Source of the DNA: Aliiroseovarius lamellibrachiae
GTDB taxonomy: Bacteria > Pseudomonadota > Alphaproteobacteria > Rhodobacterales > Rhodobacteraceae
NCBI RefSeq assembly: GCF_018599245.1
Contig: NZ_JAHEVJ010000005.1
Span: 124,001-188,000, forward strand
Direction of reading: 5' to 3'
Length of the DNA: 64,000 nucleotides
This document shows, one piece after another, positions 9,234-16,826 of the stretch (positions are counted from its first letter, which is position 1; each line of letters begins with the position of its first letter). Made by a program: the position numbers and the translations under genes. The notes under the pieces are model-generated. The model was not told where the DNA came from and searched no databases. It saw only the letters and a program-made list of their open reading frames with translations.

Positions 9234-9799
9234 AAAATTTCTTATTTCGTAAAGCTACTGACAACGACATTTGGGATGTGCATGCATGGCGGAATGCTGA
9301 AAAAGTGCGAAATGCGATGCTCACTCAGCACGAAATCTCCGGCGAAGAACACCAAAAATGGTGGGCGCGAAAAATGCAAGATCCGAGTTTCAGCATGATG
9401 TTGCTGGAGCAAGATGGCCTTGTCAAAGCCGTACAGATTTTCTTTGATATTCAACAAGAAAAGACCGCCTGGTGGGCATTTTATTTCACGCCTCATGCCC
9501 CGGAAGAAATGGGGCCAATGTTGCAGTTCTGGAAAATGACCGAGTTGGCGGGGCTTTCATATGCATTCGATACATTGAAGCTCGATCAACTGACCTGTGA
9601 AGTTTTGCTTAGCAATCAAGGTGTCTTGAATTGGCACAAACGATTTGGTGCTAATGTTATCGATCAATCTACGTCTCAGAATACGCAACATTACGACTTA
9701 GAGGTAATGGAGTTCACAAGGACGGGATATGTTGACAAGCGGGATACACGCTGGGCCCAACCTCTCTCCGAAATCACCATTCAAACAGAGCTATACTAG
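9230..9799 (+). CDS. pseH: PseH-like UDP-4-amino-sugar N-acetyltransferase (GNAT)
   Basis: A GNAT-fold protein of 189 residues. The N-terminal DIWDVHAWRNAEKVRNAM and ISGEEHQKWW segments are characteristic of PseH and related N-acetyltransferases acting on UDP-4-amino-4,6-dideoxy sugars. The product of this step, a diacetamido-altrose nucleotide, is the substrate of PseG encoded at 25957. The start overlaps the LuxE-like gene by the ATGA arrangement, so PseH belongs to the acyl-activation operon. This raises the possibility of a non-acetyl donor. Its stop overlaps by nine bases with the stop of the convergent RTX gene. Confidence 0.78.
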   Translation: MKNFLFRKATDNDIWDVHAWRNAEKVRNAMLTQHEISGEEHQKWWARKMQDPSFSMMLLEQDGLVKAVQIFFDIQQEKTAWWAFYFTPHAPEEMGPMLQFWKMTELAGLSYAFDTLKLDQLTCEVLLSNQGVLNWHKRFGANVIDQSTSQNTQHYDLEVMEFTRTGYVDKRDTRWAQPLSEITIQTELY

Positions 9800-12700
9800 T
9801 ATATCGTCCGCTAGTGCTAGGGTATTCGAGTTCAACACTGTCAACTGATCACCACTTGCAAAGTAAAATACAACGGAACTACCATTTTGTGTGGCACTCG
9901 TCAGTGCAGCTGCGGCATTCGCAAAGCCAAATCCTGCCAGTAGCAATTGGTCTTGATTGTCTTCAAAGTCACGGATGACGGCTTGCTGATTGCCCCTGAG
10001 AAACACAAACTGATCATCGCCACTTCCACCATGGAATGTGTCATTACCCGCTCCGCCATCAAGGGTGTCATTCCCATAGCTACCTGACATGTAGTCATTG
10101 CCATCTCCGCCATAGAACAAATCATTACCAGCGCCGCCATGCATTGTGTCGCGTCCAGAACCTCCATGAAGTGTGTCATTTTCGGATCCTGCGTCTAAGT
10201 AATCATTACCCGTGCTGGCGGACATGTAATCATTCCCCGCCCCGCCCCAGAAACTATCGTTACCACTTCCAGCGTGCAGCGTGTCATCACCAGATCCGCC
10301 ATAAAGTGTGTCATCGCTGGAGCCGCCATCAATGTAGTCATTGCCAAAACTACCAGATAGATAGTCCGCCCCAGTTTCACCAAAAAGCCTGTCATTTCCG
10401 CTTCCGCCATGAAGTGCATCGTTACCCAAGGCCCCAAATATTTGATCTGCGCCACCATTCCCTGCAATGTAGTTATTGCCACTATTCCCATGCAAAGTAT
10501 TGGCACCTACGCTGCCATAGAGATTCAGGTTTGCCGTCCCGAGTAAGGTTGCGTCTTCTAGGTTGGAGTGGAGAGCCACGTTAAAGCTAATATAGCTATT
10601 GGCTTTGTCTTGCCCGCCGTTGCTCGCTTCGTAAATTCGGTCACTTGTCGAATTTACGTAGTAGTGATCATTGCCAGTCCCGCCAGACATTGAATCCGAT
10701 CCAGCTCCACCATCTAGGGTGTCATCACCCGAATTCCCGGACAAATACTCATTGCCACTTCCACCAATCAACCGATCACGCCCTTCACCGCCACTCAAAG
10801 TGTCGTTACCAGCCCCTCCGTTGAGCGTATCATTTCCTGACCCACCCTCTATGTAATCGTTACCAGTGCTCCCAGAGATATAATCATGCCCGTCATGCCC
10901 GAAAGCACGATCATTGCCACTGCCTGCATGCAGAGTGTCGTTTCCAGAGTTGCCGTACAGGGTGTCTACACCACTATCCCCAACGATGTAATCATCGCCA
11001 GACTGCCCCAGCAGGTAATCGTTGTCACTGCCAGCGTAAAGCCAATCATTTCCGGTCCCACCAGACAGCGTATCGTTACCTGCTCCACCATGCAGGGTGT
11101 CATTCTCAGACCCACCCTCTATGTAATCGTTACCAATGCTCCCAGAGATATAATCATGCCCGCCATGCCCGAAAGCACGATCATTGCCACTGCCTGCATG
11201 CAGTGTATCATTCCCGGAGCCGCCATAGAGAGTATCGACACCTCCACCTGCAACCATGTAGTCATCACCCGAGCTCGCTGAGAGGTAATCGTTACCATCC
11301 CCGGCGTAAAACCAATCATTTCCGGTCCCACCAGACAGTGTATCTTTGCCCGCTCCACCGTACAGGGTGTCGTTATGTGCACCCCCCTCAATATAGTCGT
11401 TTCCAGTACTTCCTGACAGGTAATCATTGCCATCCTCACCGAAGAGCCGATCGTGACCGCTCCCGCCATGCAGGGTGTCCGCGCCCAGATCACCATAAAT
11501 TCTGTCATTCCCACCATTTCCAACAAAATAGTTATTTCCAGAATTCCCTCGAAGCACATTTGAGCCTGCGTTACCCGTGAGGGAAAGTCCCGAAGCCCCC
11601 AAAAGAGTAGCGTTTTCAATATTTACATACTGGGTCAAGGTCATGCTGAACGTACTGCAAATCAGGTCCATACCGCCACCCGAATTCTCATAAACTATAT
11701 CACTCCGTGAATTTACATAGAAAACGTCATCGCCACTTCCACCATGGAATGTGTCATTACCCGCTCCGCCATCAAGGGTGTCATTCCCATAGCTACCTGA
11801 CATGTAGTCATTGCCATCTCCGCCATAGAACAAATCATTACCAGCGCCGCCATGCATTGTGTCGCGTCCAGAACCTCCATGAAGTGTGTCATTTTCGGAT
11901 CCTGCGTCTAAGTAATCATTACCCGTGCTGGCGGACATGTAATCATTCCCCGCCCCGCCCCAGAAACTATCGTTACCACTTCCAGCGTGCAGCGTGTCAT
12001 CACCAGATCCGCCATAAAGTGTGTCATCGCTGGAGCCGCCATCAATGTAGTCATTGCCAGCATCCCCTAGGACACTGTCCGCACCATTCTCTCCATATAT
12101 GTAATCGTTTCCAGCACCGCCAAATATCGTATCATTGCCATCACCACCATAAACGGTGTTGCGCGCAGCGTTTGCGATGACATGATCCTGAGCAGATCCA
12201 CCTTTATAGTTTTCCAGAACGGTCCCCAATGCCACAACCATATTGCCACGGCCGCCACCGACGTCACTAATGCCGCCCTGTCGCATATCCACACGCTGGG
12301 CCGTTGGTACGTTGGACAGATCAAGTGTATCGACGCCCGCACTATCCACTACACTCAGCCCCATCTTATCAAGTGTACTGAATTTTCCATCAGGGTTTGC
12401 GTCACCATCGAACAAAAATCCCATGACACTCCCCAAAAGGCCGCTTACATTGTTCGAAACGCCCCATACGGTGTTCCCGGGATTCACGTCCCTCGGCGCG
12501 CCATATAGCTGCCAAATAGCGGCGATATCGGCGATCATCGGCGAGACTGGATTATAATCGCTTCCGATCACATTGGTGTTCGTCTCAGCATTAAAGTAGG
12601 ACATTATGGTCATTTGATAGCTATCATTGAGGAAATGGTTACTTACCCCATAGGTTGCAGAACCATTGTATGAACCGCTGTGCATCAACCCAAGAGCATG

Positions 12701-13465
12701 CCCAATTTCATGTAAATATGTTAAAAAAGAGTATGACCCAATGGACGTTCCATATTGTTGCAGCCATTGGGTACTTATATTCACGGTTGATGTCAGAATA
12801 GCCCCTGTCGCTGGAACAAAACCAGATGGGCCAGCGAATGCCCCAGAAGCTGAATCATCAAACGTAATCTTAGCGCTACCTGTGGTTTCGGTGAAGGTAA
12901 GCGCCGACACATCTTTCCACGCTTCCAAAGCCCATCGGGCTAATTGTTTGCCCTCACCAGTCAAACCAGACAAGTTAACAGTCAATGCATTTGTGGTGAA
13001 CGCTAATGGGGTTGAGTACCCCCAACCATGCTCGGCCAACTGATTTACAACCTGATCCACCGTGAATACGTCTGTGGCCGCTTCTAAAATGTACTTCCCG
13101 GACCCACTAGCGGCCCGTAGTTCCAAAAAATAAGTACCGCTGGAACTTGGAGTGTACGAAATCTGAGAGAACAGATTGCCGTCGGCTACGTTGACATCAT
13201 CATTTTGGATAAGCTCGATTGCATTTGCATTTAGTATTCTCAGAGATGTATCACGAACCCCTGCGCTGCCACCAGTTCCCCATGCGGAAAAAACATAAGT
13301 CTGATTGGCTTCTAACTGTATCTTGACCCAGTCCCGGTCGTTAGTTGATGACAAGGTCCCATGGAACTCTTCCCCCACAGACAACATTGCCATAGTGTCG
13401 GCATTCGCTTTCGCATCGCTCGTCTCAATGACTGGTTTGATCTTGTGGTCTGCAGCAAAGCTCAT
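9791..13465 (-). CDS. Serralysin-like RTX metalloprotease (peptidase M10B)
   Basis: A 1224-residue secreted protease. There is no signal peptide. Residues about 25-130 form a PPC-like domain (from GEEFHGTLSSTNDRDW), residues about 140-380 the metzincin protease with HEIGHALGLMH (zinc ligands His252, His256, His262) and Met-turn TIMSYF. Then come many RTX nonapeptides of the GGxGxDxxx type (about 420-1155) and a C-terminal beta domain ending in ALADDILV. RTX repeats bind calcium after type I secretion. No exporter is adjacent; the nearest type I system is at 38.4-43.4 kb. A 111-codon block is duplicated exactly within the repeats. Placing PPC before the protease domain is unusual for serralysins. 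Confidence 0.88.
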   Translation of the reverse strand: MSFAADHKIKPVIETSDAKANADTMAMLSVGEEFHGTLSSTNDRDWVKIQLEANQTYVFSAWGTGGSAGVRDTSLRILNANAIELIQNDDVNVADGNLFSQISYTPSSSGTYFLELRAASGSGKYILEAATDVFTVDQVVNQLAEHGWGYSTPLAFTTNALTVNLSGLTGEGKQLARWALEAWKDVSALTFTETTGSAKITFDDSASGAFAGPSGFVPATGAILTSTVNISTQWLQQYGTSIGSYSFLTYLHEIGHALGLMHSGSYNGSATYGVSNHFLNDSYQMTIMSYFNAETNTNVIGSDYNPVSPMIADIAAIWQLYGAPRDVNPGNTVWGVSNNVSGLLGSVMGFLFDGDANPDGKFSTLDKMGLSVVDSAGVDTLDLSNVPTAQRVDMRQGGISDVGGGRGNMVVALGTVLENYKGGSAQDHVIANAARNTVYGGDGNDTIFGGAGNDYIYGENGADSVLGDAGNDYIDGGSSDDTLYGGSGDDTLHAGSGNDSFWGGAGNDYMSASTGNDYLDAGSENDTLHGGSGRDTMHGGAGNDLFYGGDGNDYMSGSYGNDTLDGGAGNDTFHGGSGDDVFYVNSRSDIVYENSGGGMDLICSTFSMTLTQYVNIENATLLGASGLSLTGNAGSNVLRGNSGNNYFVGNGGNDRIYGDLGADTLHGGSGHDRLFGEDGNDYLSGSTGNDYIEGGAHNDTLYGGAGKDTLSGGTGNDWFYAGDGNDYLSASSGDDYMVAGGGVDTLYGGSGNDTLHAGSGNDRAFGHGGHDYISGSIGNDYIEGGSENDTLHGGAGNDTLSGGTGNDWLYAGSDNDYLLGQSGDDYIVGDSGVDTLYGNSGNDTLHAGSGNDRAFGHDGHDYISGSTGNDYIEGGSGNDTLNGGAGNDTLSGGEGRDRLIGGSGNEYLSGNSGDDTLDGGAGSDSMSGGTGNDHYYVNSTSDRIYEASNGGQDKANSYISFNVALHSNLEDATLLGTANLNLYGSVGANTLHGNSGNNYIAGNGGADQIFGALGNDALHGGSGNDRLFGETGADYLSGSFGNDYIDGGSSDDTLYGGSGDDTLHAGSGNDSFWGGAGNDYMSASTGNDYLDAGSENDTLHGGSGRDTMHGGAGNDLFYGGDGNDYMSGSYGNDTLDGGAGNDTFHGGSGDDQFVFLRGNQQAVIRDFEDNQDQLLLAGFGFANAAAALTSATQNGSSVVFYFASGDQLTVLNSNTLALADDILV
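10014..10346. repeat. 333-bp direct repeat, copy A, inside the RTX protease gene
   Basis: By eye this stretch is identical base for base to 11727-12059 (offset 1713 bp). It encodes about residues 1040-1150, a block of RTX nonapeptides starting YIDGGSSDDTLYGG. The identity at synonymous positions points to recent duplication or gene conversion. Confidence 0.9.
11727..12059. repeat. 333-bp direct repeat, copy B, inside the RTX protease gene
   Basis: This is the partner of 10014-10346. It encodes about residues 469-579 of the protease, in the same reading frame as copy A. The boundaries are sharp: flanking bases differ at both ends. Confidence 0.9.
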
Positions 13466-13629
13466 GTAATTGCGCCCGATTAATAAGTGTTCAACATGGA
13501 TATGTGTTGCCGAGCCCCATCAAGCTATCAAGCTTTTGGAGCAGAAGGTTGAATGATTAGCATAAACTGTTGCAGATTTAGTAAAAAACACACAGTGAAA
13601 TGCCCACACCGCAAATTGAACGCCCCGTC

Positions 13630-15420
13630 TTACAAATCCAAGTCCCAAATTGCTCCGACATAAATTGTGTCATTCCCAGCATCACCATAAATGATATTTC
13701 CCATCCCCCCCCCACTAATCAGAGTGTCATTACCATCGCCGCCATATAGCTCGTCGGTGCCATTGCCGCCTACAATCTGATCATCCCCGGCACGTCCCCG
13801 CAGAATACTGTTCCGATTGGGGGCAATCATTCGATCATCATTGGGAGTACCCGATTCCTGATATGGGCTAACATCTGGTGTCGAGTTGTTTGGAATAGGC
13901 TCTGGCACCATGGATATTCGATCAACGCCGATCAGCGCCGTCTCAGGCAATGTGCTTATGGTGTTACTGCCCCAGTTGGAGGATCGTACAAGCAAAGTCT
14001 CATCTCCAAACACCAACTGAAAACCATCAGCCAAAGTCGCGATCTCGAGTTGACTGGCTCCACGCAAACCGTACCACTGAGACAAGTCAATTCGGTCGTT
14101 TAGGGGATCAAAATCTATGATCGTATCAGTGTCTCCGTCTCTTGAGAACACAAACGTGTCGGCCCCTGATCCACCAGTCAGCGTATCATTGCCTGCTCCG
14201 TCTGAAAGTACGTCATTCCCTCCACCGCCGCTCAGAACATCGCTTCCATCCCCCCCATCTAAGATGTCTGTTTGGTTGCCACCAGTCAAAACATCTGAGC
14301 CATCCGAACCAGAGTAGACACTGCCCGCAGCACCTAAGTCGTACTGAAGGCGCGTCACTCCTATTTCGGATGCGCTGGTGACAAATATAGCCAACCCACT
14401 TCCGGTTGCTTGCGCTTCGATAGCGCTTACATTTGCCAGGCTAGATTGCGCGGTGTCTACCATTGTACCTTGTTCAATCAGGTGTCCATCAGGAAGTAAC
14501 AGGAAAACCGTGACCCCACCATCGCTCCCCCCTGCAACCACATAGGTCAACTCGCCGAACCTAACGGTATCCATCGCCTGCACATTGTTAAAACGAGTAT
14601 TCAGGTTGTCCAATACATGATCTACAACCCTCATCCCTCCCAAAACATTAACTTCAACCACGGTCAAAGAGTTGGTTCCTGCTGCGGCCATAATTAGGAA
14701 CGTCCTACCATCGACGACGCTCACTTCTAGGCACGTAGGCGCAGAAACCCAGAGGTTTTCTGATGCCGACAATGTTGCAACCGCCTGTAGAGAACCATCA
14801 TTTTGCACGCTCCAAGATGTCAGGCCAACATCTGTTGTTCCGGCGGAAAACACAAATTGACTACCCGCAATAACAGCGGCCGCCAAATCAACGCCTGCCT
14901 GAGTGGATATTGATGCAGTGTCGGTCACCTTCCAAGCATGTTCTACCGTTCCAGATGAACTAAACCTGATCTGGCCAATACCGTTCCCGTTCGTCAGCGC
15001 CCCATATACAGCCACATCCCCGCTATTCAGCACATGAGAAACCATACCACCCATGTCTCCGGCCCAGACAGAATAGGTGCCAATTTCATTGCTTCCTGTG
15101 ATTGCACCATTGCTACCAACTCCAAACGCAGTCAGCACCCCTGTGCCCCCACCGCCGGAAATTAAATAGTCGGACCCACCGAATTCTACAGCAGATAACC
15201 TAGCGACAACACCCGCGGCCGCAGTTCGGGGGTGTGATGCAGAACTGAACCTAGACAGTCCCCCCCCCGTTACGCTCCAAGCCTCGACATTGCCATCGTA
15301 TCCGTTGGTTGCATACAAAACTCCGTTATGGAAAAGCAAATCAGTGTAGCGTGATCGATCATCGTCACCGGCATATTTTCGATTAAGAACAAACGTGGGA
15401 GCTAAACGAGGCATAGTCAC
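13630..15420 (-). CDS. Secreted beta-propeller protein with RTX calcium-binding repeats
   Basis: A 596-residue protein. The first 360 or so residues contain repeated blade-like segments (for example LLFHNGVLYATNGYDGNVEAWSV and similar) resembling WD40/lactonase-type beta-propellers. They are followed by RTX nonapeptides at about 370-425 (GGDGSDVLSGGGGNDVL), an M10-type linker beta region and a second small RTX block near the C-terminus. No signal peptide is seen, consistent with type I secretion. It lies 164 bp downstream of the transcription direction partner genes and upstream of the RTX protease on the same strand. Two nine-G runs lie in its coding strand. The function is unknown; a ligand-binding or enzymatic propeller is possible. 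Confidence 0.72.
   Translation of the reverse strand: MTMPRLAPTFVLNRKYAGDDDRSRYTDLLFHNGVLYATNGYDGNVEAWSVTGGGLSRFSSASHPRTAAAGVVARLSAVEFGGSDYLISGGGGTGVLTAFGVGSNGAITGSNEIGTYSVWAGDMGGMVSHVLNSGDVAVYGALTNGNGIGQIRFSSSGTVEHAWKVTDTASISTQAGVDLAAAVIAGSQFVFSAGTTDVGLTSWSVQNDGSLQAVATLSASENLWVSAPTCLEVSVVDGRTFLIMAAAGTNSLTVVEVNVLGGMRVVDHVLDNLNTRFNNVQAMDTVRFGELTYVVAGGSDGGVTVFLLLPDGHLIEQGTMVDTAQSSLANVSAIEAQATGSGLAIFVTSASEIGVTRLQYDLGAAGSVYSGSDGSDVLTGGNQTDILDGGDGSDVLSGGGGNDVLSDGAGNDTLTGGSGADTFVFSRDGDTDTIIDFDPLNDRIDLSQWYGLRGASQLEIATLADGFQLVFGDETLLVRSSNWGSNTISTLPETALIGVDRISMVPEPIPNNSTPDVSPYQESGTPNDDRMIAPNRNSILRGRAGDDQIVGGNGTDELYGGDGNDTLISGGGMGNIIYGDAGNDTIYVGAIWDLDL
13705..13713. repeat. Homopolymer C9 (G9 in coding strand) in the propeller/RTX gene
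   Basis: Nine consecutive C on the plus strand encode Gly-Gly-Gly followed by Met near the C-terminus of the propeller/RTX protein. A slip of one base would alter the last 25 or so residues. Confidence 0.85.
15260..15268. repeat. Homopolymer C9 (G9 in coding strand) near the 5' end of the propeller/RTX gene
   Basis: Nine C on the plus strand encode the TGGGL segment at about residues 51-54. Slippage here would truncate nearly the whole protein, so it is a plausible on/off switch. Confidence 0.85.
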
Positions 15421-15545
15421 ATCCGATAGAGTTTTGGTACTCCATCATGACACCTCTATCCCTTGCTTGATTGGCGGCAGCATTGAGGCAACACTACGAC
15501 CTATACCTACGAAAAACTTCAAATATTTAGAGATTTTTCGACCAA

Positions 15546-16826
15546 TTACCCAATTTCAAACTCCGCTAAAGCTTGCCTCAAATTCAACTCTAATACAGTC
15601 GGGTCAGTTTCAACTGCAGAATCAAAGCTTGCCATCCTCGACACCCAGTTCACATCAAAAAATGCGACTGCGCTCTTCGGGTCTGCCAGCCATTCCATAT
15701 CAAAAACGGGTAGGATCTTTTCTGCTACGAATCCGTAATAATCCCTCGTACTGAGATCCCCCTGATCCCAAAAAAATGTTGGGCACCCGGCTCTTAACAA
15801 TTCCAATGCCACACCAGAATTACTCACGATGCAAACATCACCCTGGTTTACCACATCTTTAACACGCAATCCCTTAGGGGACACATCCACCCCATCACGA
15901 TTAGCAAACTGAGCAAGATTCAATTGGCACCTTGGGTGCGGACAAAGTGTTACACTCGACACCTGTGGCTGTGAAACCAAGTCTGCCAACATGCTGTCCA
16001 AAACAGTCAAGTTAGGAAAAAACGATAGCGCAATATAAACTGTAAAAGGGGACGACGGCGGAGCGATTTTGCAAAACGGCGCCGACTGTGGTGGAAGTAA
16101 AAAAATCTTACTGCGTTCCATTTCTGGCAACCTGCAACGGTTAGCGGATGCGCTATACAAGGCGATTGAACGTTCATTGTATAAGACCGAGAGATCATAG
16201 CGTAACGGCGGAAAACTCTCAGTCACACTACCATGTTGAACATAACAGCTGCGCAATTGATAAGCCCTTGCCAGAGCGAACAAGGACACCGTAGCAGGTG
16301 AGTGATCGTTCGCAGCCATCACCAGTTGCGGGCGACTTTGCCTCCAATCTTCGGTGAATAAAATCGCGCAAGCCACTCCTGCGATCTGGTGCAAAAATAG
16401 AAAGTCCTCTTTGCTACCCGATTTAAGTAGCAGATCAACCTCTCTCCTTTTCATACACATTGAGCGCAGTCGCTGAAGGAGCGTTGCACACAAGCAGTTT
16501 ATCGCAATGCGCTCCTCAAACAACACGGTGACGCGTTGCAAAGCAGATTTGTTGTTTTCTGTTAACGAAACAATATAGACTTGCTTTGGTTTTCCGCGTG
16601 AAAACCAAGCCTTAGGGTAAATCCAAATCGCCATCCAAATCAACGCAATCACCCCAATGCGTGTCTTCCTTAAGGCCGAGACCAGCCTCAACATTACCCC
16701 AAGGGCCCTACGCTTCTGAATAAGTTGCTCTTGAAGGAGATGCATGCTGGGCTGACTATGGAAATCGGCCAACGTCGAAAGAGTGTCCTCCAATGCATTC
16801 AGACGGTTAGTATAGTCTATGAGCAT
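15546..16826 (-). CDS. Putative GT-B type surface-glycan transferase with QHG motif
   Basis: A 426-residue protein. It has a hydrophobic helix at about residues 58-74, a central YVQHGSVTESFPP segment, then CPHPRCQ and VSNSGVALELLRAG followed by PTFFWDQGD. The QHG block and the C-terminal HP.../SNSG...E pattern occur in GT-B proteins of capsule and teichoic acid synthesis (KpsS/KpsC, CDP-glycerol glycerophosphotransferase and relatives). The start overlaps the end of the TPR glycosyltransferase gene by 10 bp, so they are probably co-translated. It may transfer pseudaminic acid or another phosphosugar; this is inferred only from its position between Pse genes. Confidence 0.6.
   Translation of the reverse strand: MLIDYTNRLNALEDTLSTLADFHSQPSMHLLQEQLIQKRRALGVMLRLVSALRKTRIGVIALIWMAIWIYPKAWFSRGKPKQVYIVSLTENNKSALQRVTVLFEERIAINCLCATLLQRLRSMCMKRREVDLLLKSGSKEDFLFLHQIAGVACAILFTEDWRQSRPQLVMAANDHSPATVSLFALARAYQLRSCYVQHGSVTESFPPLRYDLSVLYNERSIALYSASANRCRLPEMERSKIFLLPPQSAPFCKIAPPSSPFTVYIALSFFPNLTVLDSMLADLVSQPQVSSVTLCPHPRCQLNLAQFANRDGVDVSPKGLRVKDVVNQGDVCIVSNSGVALELLRAGCPTFFWDQGDLSTRDYYGFVAEKILPVFDMEWLADPKSAVAFFDVNWVSRMASFDSAVETDPTVLELNLRQALAEFEIG

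Noticed and set aside
10036-12342. Many open frames on both strands across the RTX protease gene
   Set aside because: They are His/Cys- or Met/Thr-rich shadows of the GGxGxDxxx repeats, with no start signals and no family resemblance.
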